A DNA stretch of 28,219 nucleotides, from NCBI GenBank assembly GCA_033720735.1, contig JAWWBX010000017.1, positions 1 through 28,219 on the forward strand, written 5' to 3'. A program made the position numbers and the translations under genes. Each line of letters starts with the position of its first letter. The stretch's first letter is position 1. Of the stretch, positions 9,933 through 18,200 are shown piece after piece. The notes under the pieces were generated by a model that was not told where the DNA came from, searched no databases, and saw only the letters and a list, made by a program, of their open reading frames with translations. The DNA comes from B8-G4 sp033720735 (GTDB lineage: Bacteria > Bacteroidota > Bacteroidia > Chitinophagales > Saprospiraceae).

Positions 9933-10038
9933 CGTCAATTGCGCCCATGCCGGGCGAACGCAAGGCCCCGACATTGAGACGTACCGGGCCATTTCCTGTG
10001 TGACAAACCTTGCTATCTTCATTGCAAACCAACGACGA

Positions 10039-10545
10039 ATGCTCCGGCGTCACATCCAGTTGTTAGCCAACTACAACCTGTGGGCAAACAAGGTCCAGTG
10101 TACGTTCCTGGAAGGTGTAGATCCGGCACAGCTCAGCACGCCTGTTTCCAGCAGTTTCCCATCTATCCGCGCCACCCTGCTGCACATCTGGGACGCTGAG
10201 GTCGTCTGGCTGCAGCGGGTACAGGGAGAGAGCCCCTCAGCATTTCCAAGTGAGCAATATCGGGGTGACAACAGCCAGTTGCTGGTCGCAATGCCACAAC
10301 ACACCGGCCAACTCGCATCCTATACACAGGCCCTCTCCGAAACCCAACTCAATGCAGAGATCGACTACATGACCCTGGGCGGCACGACCTGCCGGAATAC
10401 CCGTGCCGAGATGCTGCAACATTGTTTCAACCACTCCACATACCACCGGGGTCAGATCACCGTTTTTGTCAGACAGCTGGGGCTGGGACGACCACCTTCC
10501 ACTGATCTCATTTACTATCTCCGCGGAACCGGTGCCACGTCTTAA
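10039..10545 (+). CDS. DinB-like four-helix putative metalloprotein
   Basis: The 168-residue protein has the DinB/YfiT-like pattern: an N-terminal helix with LLANYNLWAN, a second helix with LLHIWDAEVVWLQR, and a C-terminal helix with NHSTYHRGQI. His49, His132 and His136 fit the three-histidine metal site of the family. Members include thiol S-transferases (bacillithiol or mycothiol dependent) and damage-inducible proteins of unknown reaction; the substrate here is unknown. The ATG at 10039 is preferred over the long upstream open frame because it starts exactly at the family N-terminus and the upstream part runs antisense to folP. TATCTTCA at 10014-10021 is a weak -7 match. The M23 peptidase follows 66 bases downstream. 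Confidence 0.85.
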   Translation: MLRRHIQLLANYNLWANKVQCTFLEGVDPAQLSTPVSSSFPSIRATLLHIWDAEVVWLQRVQGESPSAFPSEQYRGDNSQLLVAMPQHTGQLASYTQALSETQLNAEIDYMTLGGTTCRNTRAEMLQHCFNHSTYHRGQITVFVRQLGLGRPPSTDLIYYLRGTGATS

Positions 10546-10579
10546 CACATACATGTACTGAAATTCAATCATTTGCCCT

Positions 10580-10587
10580 TACTTTTG
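10580..10587 (+). promoter_or_regulatory. Bacteroidota-type -7 promoter box for the M23 peptidase
   Basis: TACTTTTG matches TAnnTTTG exactly and ends 24 bases before the ATG at 10612. It lies inside the possible upstream extension beginning with TTG at 10573, so it argues for the ATG at 10612 as the true start. No clear -33 TTTG is seen. Confidence 0.5.
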
Positions 10588-10611
10588 GAGCGCAATCTCC
10601 GGGGCTTCGGC

Positions 10612-11868
10612 ATGCAGCGCAGAAACACGACCTATCTCATCCTTGCCGTCCTGCTGCTACTGGCAGGCGGGTTGGTGGCCAAGACACTCCTCTCTCCCCG
10701 GATGTCGGCGGACGTCGATCCTGGCGTTCCCATCCCACCGCAATTCAGTTATCACTTCAATCTGGACAGTTTTGACGTACACCGGGATACCCTGCAGCCC
10801 AACCAGTTCTTGGGTGATATCCTGGCAGCACAAGGGGTCCCCTACGACCAGATCGACGCGCTGGCCAGGGAAGCCGAAGAGATCTTTAGCGTGCGCCGGT
10901 TAAGAGCAGGCAAGCCGTACGCTCTGGTAAAGCGCAAAGGCACCGGTCTGCTGGACTGCTTCGTCTACGAACCGAGCGCCACGGAATTTGTCCGCTTCCA
11001 TATCTATGAGGAGCCTTGTGTCGAAGTGATCGAGCGCGATGTGGAATATTGCCTGACCAGTTCGGGCGGGACCATCACCTCCTCCCTCTGGGATGCGATG
11101 GAGGAGATCGGTCATCGCCACGCGCTGATCGCACGGATGGAGGATGCCCTGGCCTGGACGGTCAGTTTTTATCATGTACAAAAAGGAGATGCCTTCAAGC
11201 TGGTCTATGAGCAGAAATACGTCGATGGCGTGCCCGTGGGTGTAGGCGACCTGCTGGGTGCCTGGTTTAGTTCCGGCGGCAAGGAAGACTACTCGATCCA
11301 CTTTGACGGACGTGCCTACTCGGGCTTCTTTGATCTCGAGGGCCGGCCGATGAAACGCGCCTTTCTCAAGTCACCCGTGCGCTACGCCTACATCTCGTCG
11401 CGCTACAGTTCGCGGCGGTTCCATCCGATCCTCAAGCGCTACAAGGGACACTACGGCACCGACTATGCCGCTCCCTACGGCGCTCCGATCATGGCCGTGG
11501 CCGACGGGACCGTCACCAAAGCTGGCTACACCGGAGGCAACGGCAACTATGTCAAGATCCGTCACGACGAGACGTATGAGACCCAATACCTGCACATGAG
11601 CAAATTTGCCCGCGGGATCACACCGGGACGCCGTGTGTCACAGGGCGAAGTGATCGGTTATGTCGGGGCGACAGGCCTGGCTACGGGGCCCCATGTCTGT
11701 TTCCGGTTCTGGAAGAACGGCCGTCAGGTAGACCACCTGCGCGAAAACCTCCCGCCGCCAGAGCCGATGCCGGAAGCGGACCTTCCGGAATTCTATCAGG
11801 TACGAGACGCGATCCTTCCTCAGATCGACGACGTAGCGGTCCCGGCCTATACGGATGAACCTGCCTGA
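10612..11868 (+). CDS. Membrane-anchored M23 (LytM-type) peptidoglycan endopeptidase
   Basis: The 418-residue protein has an N-terminal hydrophobic segment (about residues 7-27) acting as an uncleaved anchor or signal. A periplasmic region follows, with an OapA/LysM-like part at about 55-110, and then a LytM peptidase domain (about 255-375). The zinc and catalytic residues are His280 and Asp284 (HYGTD), His328 (YLHMS) and His361 (GPHVCF). The second His of the usual HxH motif is Cys363. Family members cut peptide cross-bridges in the cell wall or act as amidase activators; the exact bond is unknown. The C-terminus is Pro/Glu/Asp-rich. The start at 10612 follows a -7 box. Convergent with the kinase gene, six bases apart. 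Confidence 0.92.
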   Translation: MQRRNTTYLILAVLLLLAGGLVAKTLLSPRMSADVDPGVPIPPQFSYHFNLDSFDVHRDTLQPNQFLGDILAAQGVPYDQIDALAREAEEIFSVRRLRAGKPYALVKRKGTGLLDCFVYEPSATEFVRFHIYEEPCVEVIERDVEYCLTSSGGTITSSLWDAMEEIGHRHALIARMEDALAWTVSFYHVQKGDAFKLVYEQKYVDGVPVGVGDLLGAWFSSGGKEDYSIHFDGRAYSGFFDLEGRPMKRAFLKSPVRYAYISSRYSSRRFHPILKRYKGHYGTDYAAPYGAPIMAVADGTVTKAGYTGGNGNYVKIRHDETYETQYLHMSKFARGITPGRRVSQGEVIGYVGATGLATGPHVCFRFWKNGRQVDHLRENLPPPEPMPEADLPEFYQVRDAILPQIDDVAVPAYTDEPA

Positions 11869-11874
11869 TCGGCG

Positions 11875-12948
11875 TTATGCCTTATCCAGTGTGAAGCCGA
11901 ATGTTGAACCGACATCCGGTGTGCTGCGCACATTGATGGTTTGATTGTGTGCTTCGAGGATATGCTTGACAATCGACAGGCCAAGCCCTGAGCCGCCTAG
12001 CACGCGCGAGCGGCTCTTGTCGACCCGATAGAAGCGGTCAAACAGGTGGTTGAGGTGTTTTTCAGCGATGCCGATCCCGTCATCCGACACCTCGATCAGC
12101 ACCTGTCGGTCCATGTCGTAAAAGCTGACCTTGGTGACCCCGCCCTCCCGGCCGTATTTAATGGAATTGACGATCAGGTTGTTGAAGACCTGGCGGATAT
12201 ATTCGCGATCACCCTTGACCATGAAGCTGCGCTCGGCCCCTTCCTTGAATTTGAGCTGGATGTCCTTCTCCTTGGCCTTGATCTCCACATCGGCAAACAC
12301 TTCATGCACCAGATCCTTGATATCGAATTCCTGGATCTCCAGGATCAGCTCACCCGACTCGAGCTTGGAAATGGCCTCCAGGTCCTGAACAATGGTCAGC
12401 AGGCGCTCCACATTGCTGGCAGCACGTGCCAGATATTTCTCATTCACCGTCTCATCGCGCAACCCTCCGTCGAGCAGCGTATGGATATATCCCTGAATGC
12501 TGAAGATCGGCGTCTTCAGCTCATGTGAAACGTTCCCCAAAAACCGTTTCCGGTACTGCTCCAGAGTTTTCAGGGTGTTGATCTCGCGCTCACGTTCCTC
12601 TGCCCATTCCGCCACCTCCTCCTCGACCTGATCGAGGACCGACGATTCACTGAGATCAAGGGATTTCTGGGGCATGGATACCTTGGCTTTCCGGATGGTC
12701 TTGTAGATCAGTTTGATCCGCCGGTAAATATATTTTTCGAGAATGGTCCGGATCAGGATATAGCTGAAGCCGGCAGTGGTGACCACAATTGCTAATAGAA
12801 ATCCGACATGCAATGCGTGGCCTTCCACCAGATTCGCTGTGACGTACCAGGTCGCGCCAAACAGGGTCAGGATCGCAGCGGAGACGATCGAGATGCTGTG
12901 CGCACTCAGATTCTTGAATTCAAATATGCGGTTGATCAGCGCCTTCAT
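11875..12948 (-). CDS. Membrane sensor histidine kinase (PhoR-like)
   Basis: This 357-residue kinase has two closely spaced transmembrane segments (about 20-40 and 47-69) with almost no periplasmic loop, so it probably senses within the membrane or through a partner. A coiled-coil linker (about 100-135) leads to the HisKA dimerisation domain with phosphoacceptor His142 in FLGNVSHELKTP. The ATPase domain follows with the N box NNLIVNSIKYG, G1 DDGIGIA, F box LFDRFYRVD and G2 GGSGLGLSIVKH. All catalytic boxes look intact. The ATG at 12948 shares its A with the stop of the upstream lipoprotein gene (TGATG); a GTG at 12951 would add one residue. No response regulator is adjacent. It is the last gene of the sixA-lipoprotein-kinase operon. 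Confidence 0.93.
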   Translation of the reverse strand: MKALINRIFEFKNLSAHSISIVSAAILTLFGATWYVTANLVEGHALHVGFLLAIVVTTAGFSYILIRTILEKYIYRRIKLIYKTIRKAKVSMPQKSLDLSESSVLDQVEEEVAEWAEEREREINTLKTLEQYRKRFLGNVSHELKTPIFSIQGYIHTLLDGGLRDETVNEKYLARAASNVERLLTIVQDLEAISKLESGELILEIQEFDIKDLVHEVFADVEIKAKEKDIQLKFKEGAERSFMVKGDREYIRQVFNNLIVNSIKYGREGGVTKVSFYDMDRQVLIEVSDDGIGIAEKHLNHLFDRFYRVDKSRSRVLGGSGLGLSIVKHILEAHNQTINVRSTPDVGSTFGFTLDKA

Positions 12949-13268
12949 CACTTTTCGGAAGTCTTACTACCGTCCAGCCGGGCGATTACTGAATCGTAAA
13001 GCATCATACTCTTCTCCGGCACTAATTGCAGACGTCCGATCAAGGTTTCGATCTCCTCCGGGGTCATGCCGTGCTGTACTGCGATCCGGGCACGGACTTC
13101 CGCCCCGATGCTGTCCTTCCATTCGGCAGGCACACGCTGCATGGCTCCCTCGGCCAGGTGCAGATCGACCAGGATCGTGATGAGTTCCTGGTCAGACAAC
13201 GGCAACTCCGGTGGCTCCTCCCGGCATGCGATCAGGACCAAGAGACAGCAGGCACAGATCCACTTCAT
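12948..13268 (-). CDS. Small DUF4296-type lipoprotein
   Basis: The 106-residue product begins with a lipoprotein signal peptide ending in VLIAC, with the lipidated Cys at position 15. Acidic residues follow (CREEPPE), which resembles the Bacteroidota surface-export signal. The mature part is mostly helical and carries LSDQELITILVDLHLAEGAMQ, typical of DUF4296 proteins, which are known only from Bacteroidota and have no assigned function. The start at 13268 is chosen because it begins the signal peptide and overlaps the sixA stop in an ATGA. Its own stop overlaps the kinase start. Placement between a phosphatase and a membrane kinase suggests an envelope accessory to that signalling pathway, which is inference. 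Confidence 0.85.
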   Translation of the reverse strand: MKWICACCLLVLIACREEPPELPLSDQELITILVDLHLAEGAMQRVPAEWKDSIGAEVRARIAVQHGMTPEEIETLIGRLQLVPEKSMMLYDSVIARLDGSKTSEK

Positions 13269-13777
13269 GCGTGGAAGTATTGTTTCGGATAGTAGAATCC
13301 AACAAAAGCCGACACGTCCGGCGACCATGACGACCACTCTGCGACCATGGTTTTGGCTTGCAGAATACCGCAGGTGGGCACATTGTCAATGTCGACACCG
13401 GGAAACATATTGGCCAGCGAGGTCATGGTCGGATTGTGCCCGAAGACGAATACTGACCGGTAGTGCGCGGGGACCTGCTGGATCTCGCTGATCATGTCCC
13501 AGGGGCTGGCACCGTACAGTTCGTCGACTTCCCAAAAGTCTTTTTTGCTCAGTCCGTGCGCATCACGGAAGTATTTGGCCGTCGTTTTGGCACGGTTGGC
13601 CGGGCTGGTGAGGATCAGATCGGGCGAAATGCCCAGTTCTTTCATTTTTTCCGCCATAAACGGTGCATCCCTGAAGCCGCGATCATTGAGGGGACGGCTG
13701 ATATCCGGCAGTAGCGGGTCGGCCCAGCTCGACTTGGCATGGCGCACGAGGCAGATATTTCTGAGTTCTGGTTGCAT
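13265..13777 (-). CDS. sixA: SixA-type phosphohistidine phosphatase (histidine phosphatase superfamily)
   Basis: The 170-residue cytosolic protein has the histidine phosphatase core. VRHAKSSW carries the nucleophile His13 and phosphate-binding Arg12, SPANRAKTT gives Arg62, and VFGHNPT carries the second His114. The KSSW context and short length are typical of SixA, which removes phosphate from phosphohistidine proteins in Escherichia coli (HPt domains or the nitrogen PTS protein NPr). It is the first gene of a leftward operon with the DUF4296 lipoprotein and a histidine kinase, joined by an ATGA overlap. No good -7 box is visible upstream. The specificity could differ, since related proteins act on small phosphomolecules. 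Confidence 0.88.
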   Translation of the reverse strand: MQPELRNICLVRHAKSSWADPLLPDISRPLNDRGFRDAPFMAEKMKELGISPDLILTSPANRAKTTAKYFRDAHGLSKKDFWEVDELYGASPWDMISEIQQVPAHYRSVFVFGHNPTMTSLANMFPGVDIDNVPTCGILQAKTMVAEWSSWSPDVSAFVGFYYPKQYFHA

Positions 13778-13846
13778 TGGTCAAGGTCTAGAGGTAAATG
13801 TTGTAATTTAGTTGGTTTGACATGACAAAAATACAGATATCTCACG

Positions 13847-15169
13847 GTGGCCGACGATATCAATATGGATGACATCCTGCAATCTCTAAGCGATGAGGAA
13901 TTGCGGGGACTGGTGCGTAAGGAAACACGGCGGAACAAGGCATTTGCAATGCGCCTTTCGATGCACGCGATTGAGCGGCTGACCGTTACTGGCTTGAACA
14001 AATATGTCTGGTTGCTCGATCAGATCCTGCAACCCGATACGAGCGGCCGCGTGCGCCTGTCGGCGCGGACCGCGAGCGTGCTGGTGGAGGTTGTCACGCA
14101 CCTGCTCAAGCTCTCGGCCTCATTGCGGGCGCGGACCGAATTGCGCGAAGCCCATGATCTGCTACAGGGAGTGCTGACACGCTTGCACCAACTGCTTGAC
14201 AAACAGACCGTGCCGGATGATCGGTTGTTGGCCAGTTTGCTAAAAGCCTACGAGGAGTTGGAGGCACTCGCATATCTCCCGCTTGCACCGGAATTGCGGG
14301 CAGATATCTATCGGTACGGGCTGGATTTGCTGCGCACCTCTTACCATCGCCTGTACCACACCAGGCACAATATGCTGGCGGTGATGCCCTGTATCATGGA
14401 GGATCTGGATCAGCCCCATCGGTTGCTGGATGTCGTACGCAACAAAATTGGCGCCCGGCAGGACACCACTGAGTGGGCGATCTGGTATTACCGGATCCTG
14501 GCGCTCAATCATTACCGGCACGAACAAGCACCGCATATCCCTCCCGAGCGATTGCATGGGGTTGCGACAGCGTTGATCCATGACAGCGAAGCCCTGGCGT
14601 TGCTCATTCGAGATCATTATACACATGCGACGCTCAACTCTGACCAGCGCGAGCAATGGTGCCGGTGGATGCTCGATGCCATGTTGCAGCAGTCTGATGT
14701 GCCGGGTACTCTTGAATGGGCACTGGAATTGTTCCGACACACGGGTGACCCGAAAATTTTGAGCGAAGTCGTGAGCAACCTGGCCCGCACTACCGCACCG
14801 GAAACGCTTGAGGCGCATGTGCGTGACCTTGAACATCCCTTGCTGCAAGCGGCGTTGCTCGCAGCGCATGGCAGATCCGACGAGCTGCTGGATTTGGCAC
14901 ACAAGACACATCGGCTCGATATTTTGACCGCTCATTTGCCTGCGTTGTTAAGGGACAAGCCCACCCGGACGCGTGAAGTGATCCCTCAGGTCTTGATGCA
15001 TTTCGCATCACACCATGCCGGCATTCAGTGCGGGCAGCAGGTCGAGGCATTCTTCGCTGCGCTACGTGCTGCGGGGGCGGTCGACCAGGAACCTGCGCTG
15101 CGCGAAATGTTGCGGACCGCCTTTCCCGGGCGCTTCCCCATCGTGCCCCTGGGTGTTGAAATTTCCTAG
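13847..15169 (+). CDS. Hypothetical helical protein
   Basis: I do not recognise this 440-residue protein. It has no signal peptide or membrane segment, so it is probably cytosolic. It looks almost entirely alpha-helical and is rich in Leu, Ala, Arg and His, with a pattern like helical repeats (TPR or HEAT style) but no clear repeat consensus. The beginning, MDDILQSLSDEELRGLVRKE, resembles helical segments beside SWIM zinc fingers, but there is no SWIM cysteine motif. The frame opens with GTG at 13847; an ATG at 13865 is equally plausible. A TTTG at 13816-13819 followed 18 bases later by TATCTCAC could be a promoter and would favour the ATG. The gene ends 35 bases before pgmB, so read-through into the maltose operon is possible. 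Confidence 0.75.
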   Translation: MADDINMDDILQSLSDEELRGLVRKETRRNKAFAMRLSMHAIERLTVTGLNKYVWLLDQILQPDTSGRVRLSARTASVLVEVVTHLLKLSASLRARTELREAHDLLQGVLTRLHQLLDKQTVPDDRLLASLLKAYEELEALAYLPLAPELRADIYRYGLDLLRTSYHRLYHTRHNMLAVMPCIMEDLDQPHRLLDVVRNKIGARQDTTEWAIWYYRILALNHYRHEQAPHIPPERLHGVATALIHDSEALALLIRDHYTHATLNSDQREQWCRWMLDAMLQQSDVPGTLEWALELFRHTGDPKILSEVVSNLARTTAPETLEAHVRDLEHPLLQAALLAAHGRSDELLDLAHKTHRLDILTAHLPALLRDKPTRTREVIPQVLMHFASHHAGIQCGQQVEAFFAALRAAGAVDQEPALREMLRTAFPGRFPIVPLGVEIS

Positions 15170-15204
15170 TATTTTCACCGCCCATCCATCAATTTTCTTG
15201 TGTA

Positions 15205-15885
15205 ATGCCCGGACATATCAAAGCGTTTATTTTCGATCTCGATGGCGTCATTGTCGACACTGCCAAATATCACTTTCGCTCCTGGCAGCGACTGGCTTAC
15301 GAACTCGGATATACGCTCCCGGAGTCGGCCAACGACCGGCTGAAAGGACTGGGTCGTCCGGAGTCCCTGGAAGTCGTGCTCGAATACCGGCCGGAGCGGC
15401 TCGCCGAGATACAGCAGGATATGGACCCGGTGATACTCACAGACCGCAAGAACGACATTTACAAAGCCTACATTTCCGGGCTGGGACCCAGCGAACTCCT
15501 CCCGGGCGTCTTGCCCTTTCTGCATCAGGGACGGACTCAGGGATTGAAACTGGCCGTGGGTTCCGGCAGCAAGAATGCACGTGTGGTGATCGACAAACTG
15601 GGGATCGCCAGTTTGTTTGACGCCATTTGCGATGGGACGGATATCACGAGATCCAAACCGGATCCCGAGGTCTTTGAATGTGCCGCAGCGAAAATGGGGT
15701 GTGAGCCGCAAGATGTCGTTATCTTCGAGGACGCCGCATCCGGCATTGAGGCCGCCAACCGGTGCCAGGCCTACTCTGTCGGTGTCGGTGACCCCACCAT
15801 CCTGAATGAAGCCAACGTTGTGATCAACGGTTTCGACGGTTTGACTGTCACGCAACTCATTGAACAATTGAAGGCACATTCATGA
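15205..15885 (+). CDS. pgmB: Beta-phosphoglucomutase (HAD superfamily)
   Basis: PgmB converts beta-D-glucose 1-phosphate to glucose 6-phosphate through an aspartyl phosphate and a bisphosphate intermediate. The 226-residue protein carries FDLDGVIVDT with nucleophile Asp11 and acid/base Asp13, and the cap-domain loop LKGLGRPESL characteristic of this subfamily. It also has AVGSGSKNA (motif II), SKPDPEVF with the motif III Lys, and VIFEDAASGIEAA with the Mg-binding acidic pair. It is the first gene of a three-gene operon: its TGA overlaps the ATG of the GH65 phosphorylase (ATGA, 15882-15885), whose product is its substrate. TATTTTCA at 15170-15177 is a weak -7 candidate just after the preceding stop codon. 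Confidence 0.94.
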   Translation: MPGHIKAFIFDLDGVIVDTAKYHFRSWQRLAYELGYTLPESANDRLKGLGRPESLEVVLEYRPERLAEIQQDMDPVILTDRKNDIYKAYISGLGPSELLPGVLPFLHQGRTQGLKLAVGSGSKNARVVIDKLGIASLFDAICDGTDITRSKPDPEVFECAAAKMGCEPQDVVIFEDAASGIEAANRCQAYSVGVGDPTILNEANVVINGFDGLTVTQLIEQLKAHS

Positions 15886-18200
15886 AAGACTACCTGGTCG
15901 CTGATCCCTGGCAGGTTATTGAAGAGGACTTCAATCCTCATGTGCAGCGGATTTCGGAAAGCGTCTTCAGCCTCGGCAACGGCCGTTTTGGACAACGCGG
16001 GAATTTTGAGGAAACATACTCTGGTGACTCCCTCAAGGGCAACTACTTTGCCGGGATCTACTACCCGGACAAGACCCGGGTGGGATGGTGGAAGATCGGC
16101 TATCCGGAATATTTTGCCAAGGTCCTCAACGCGGTGGAATGGTCACGCGTCGATATCCGCATCGGTGCCACCACCCTCGACCTGCACAAACAGCAACCTT
16201 CCTCTTTCAGGAGAGTACTCGATATGCGCAACGGCCTGCTGCAACGCTCCTTTAGTGTCGAGATCGAAGGCCATGCGTTTGACATCACGTGTGAGCGCTT
16301 CTGTTCGATGGACAACAAGGACCTCGGCGTGCTGCGCATCATCCTGGACTCTGCCACCTACTCCGGCCCCATCGAGATCAACAGCTTCATCAACTGGGAT
16401 GTGTTGAATGAGGATGCCAACTGGGACGAGCAATTCTGGATCCCCCGCGATGCTGAAGCCGGTGATGACTACGCACGGGCCATGGCCGAAACCAAAAAGA
16501 CCGCGTTTGTCGTGGCGTCAGCCATGACCTGGGAAGTGGCCGGCGCACATCAGGTCTCTTCGCGCGCCGAGCATCGTGAGCTGTACAGCACCAATGTGAT
16601 CACGCTTTCCATGGAAGCAGGCAAGGCGGTGACCTTCACCAAGTATGCAGGACATCAGTCTACATTATATCAGGAGGAGTCCAGGCTCTTCGATGGTGCA
16701 CTGACCGTGGCACGGAATGCCCGTGAACAGGGCTATGCCACGCTGCGGGAGGCGCATGCACAGGCCTGGCATGCCTGGTGGGACGATGCCGACATCACCA
16801 TCGATGGTGACGTCAAGGCGCAGCAGGGCATTCGCTTCAACATCTTCCATCTGTTGCAAACCTATACCGGCGACGACCCGCGGCTCAACATTGGCCCCAA
16901 AGGCTTTACGGGTGAAAAGTACGGCGGCAGTACCTACTGGGATACGGAGGCCTACTGTGTGCCCTTCTATCTCGGCAGTTTTGAACCAGCGATCGCGCGG
17001 CAATTGCTGGTCTACCGCTACCGGCACCTGGACAAAGCGATCGAGAACGCGCAGAAACTGGGGTTCACCGACGGTGCCGCGCTGTACCCGATGGTGACGA
17101 TGAACGGGGAGGAATGTCATAATGAATGGGAGATCACCTTCGAGGAAATCCACCGCAATGGCGCCATCGCCTACGCGATCTACGATTACATCCGCTATAC
17201 CGGCGATGATGCCTATTTGCTCGAAGGAGGCCTGGAAGTACTGATCGCAATCGCGCGCTTCTGGGCGCAACGGGTCAACTGGTCGGTACCGCGCAGCAAG
17301 TACGTGATCCTCGGTGTCACCGGCCCCAACGAGTATGAAAATAACGTCGACAACAACTGGTATACCAACTACCTGGCGCGCTGGTGCATGCAGTACGCTA
17401 CGGAAATGATCGCTCATGCACGCACACTCGATGCCGCAGCGACAGAGGCCGTGCTCGAGAAAACCACCTTCTCGCCGTCAGAAACCGAACGTTGGCAAGA
17501 GATCTGCGATGACCTGTTCCTTCCCGAGGATCCGCACAATCACATCATCCTTCAGCAGGCCAATTACCTTGAAAAAGAACAACTCACTGTCGACGATATC
17601 CCGGAAGATCAGCGGCCCATCAACCAAAACTGGTCGTGGGATCGCATCCTCCGCTCCTGTTTTATCAAACAGGCCGACGTCTTGCAGGGGCTTTTCATGT
17701 TTGAAGAGCGCTTTGATCGTGCAACGGTCCTGCGCAATTTCAGATTCTACGAGCCCCGGACGGTGCACGAGTCCTCTCTTTCTCCCTGCGTGCACAGCAT
17801 CCTGGCGGCACACCTCGGACTGGAGGACAAAGCCTACGAGATGTATCTGAGGACAGCGCGGCTCGATCTTGAAGACGTCAACAATGATACGGACGACGGC
17901 CTGCACATAACCAGCATGGCCGGGACGTGGATGGCGATCGTCAAGGGCTTTGGCGGGGTATCCGTCATCGACCACCAGCTTCATCTCAACCCCCTGCTCC
18001 CGCAGGCCTGGCAAGGTATCGGATTTCATTTGCGCTTCAGGGACAACCAATTGCACTGCCAGATCACGCGGGACACGGTCCGCATCAACAACACTTCCGG
18101 ACCTGAAATCGCACTCATTGTCACGGGCCGGCCGGTGACTGTCCGCGCGGGCGAGCATTGTGTCGTGCCCTTTGTCGAATCTTCAATCTCATCATCATGA
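15882..18200 (+). CDS. GH65 maltose phosphorylase
   Basis: The 772-residue cytosolic enzyme would phosphorolyse maltose with inversion to glucose and beta-glucose 1-phosphate. It has the GH65 layout: an N-terminal beta-sandwich (about 1-265), a helical linker, an (alpha/alpha)6 barrel (about 310-690) and a small C-terminal beta domain. The predicted general acid is Glu484 in VTGPNEYENNVDNNWYTN, matching Glu487 of the Lactobacillus brevis enzyme. The NGEECHNEWEITFEEIHRN block (408-426), KQADVL (596-601) and the phosphate-site HESSLS (629-634) are intact. These blocks look like maltose phosphorylase rather than trehalose or kojibiose phosphorylase, though specificity needs an assay. It overlaps pgmB by ATGA and the next gene by ATGA. 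Confidence 0.92.
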   Translation: MKDYLVADPWQVIEEDFNPHVQRISESVFSLGNGRFGQRGNFEETYSGDSLKGNYFAGIYYPDKTRVGWWKIGYPEYFAKVLNAVEWSRVDIRIGATTLDLHKQQPSSFRRVLDMRNGLLQRSFSVEIEGHAFDITCERFCSMDNKDLGVLRIILDSATYSGPIEINSFINWDVLNEDANWDEQFWIPRDAEAGDDYARAMAETKKTAFVVASAMTWEVAGAHQVSSRAEHRELYSTNVITLSMEAGKAVTFTKYAGHQSTLYQEESRLFDGALTVARNAREQGYATLREAHAQAWHAWWDDADITIDGDVKAQQGIRFNIFHLLQTYTGDDPRLNIGPKGFTGEKYGGSTYWDTEAYCVPFYLGSFEPAIARQLLVYRYRHLDKAIENAQKLGFTDGAALYPMVTMNGEECHNEWEITFEEIHRNGAIAYAIYDYIRYTGDDAYLLEGGLEVLIAIARFWAQRVNWSVPRSKYVILGVTGPNEYENNVDNNWYTNYLARWCMQYATEMIAHARTLDAAATEAVLEKTTFSPSETERWQEICDDLFLPEDPHNHIILQQANYLEKEQLTVDDIPEDQRPINQNWSWDRILRSCFIKQADVLQGLFMFEERFDRATVLRNFRFYEPRTVHESSLSPCVHSILAAHLGLEDKAYEMYLRTARLDLEDVNNDTDDGLHITSMAGTWMAIVKGFGGVSVIDHQLHLNPLLPQAWQGIGFHLRFRDNQLHCQITRDTVRINNTSGPEIALIVTGRPVTVRAGEHCVVPFVESSISSS

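Noticed and set aside
9565..10038. N-terminal extension of the DinB-like protein
   Set aside because: The extra 158 codons run antisense to folP and have no family counterpart; the ATG at 10039 matches the usual N-terminus.
16665..17417. 250-codon open frame opposite the GH65 gene
   Set aside because: It lies antisense to the catalytic barrel of the phosphorylase and shows no family similarity.
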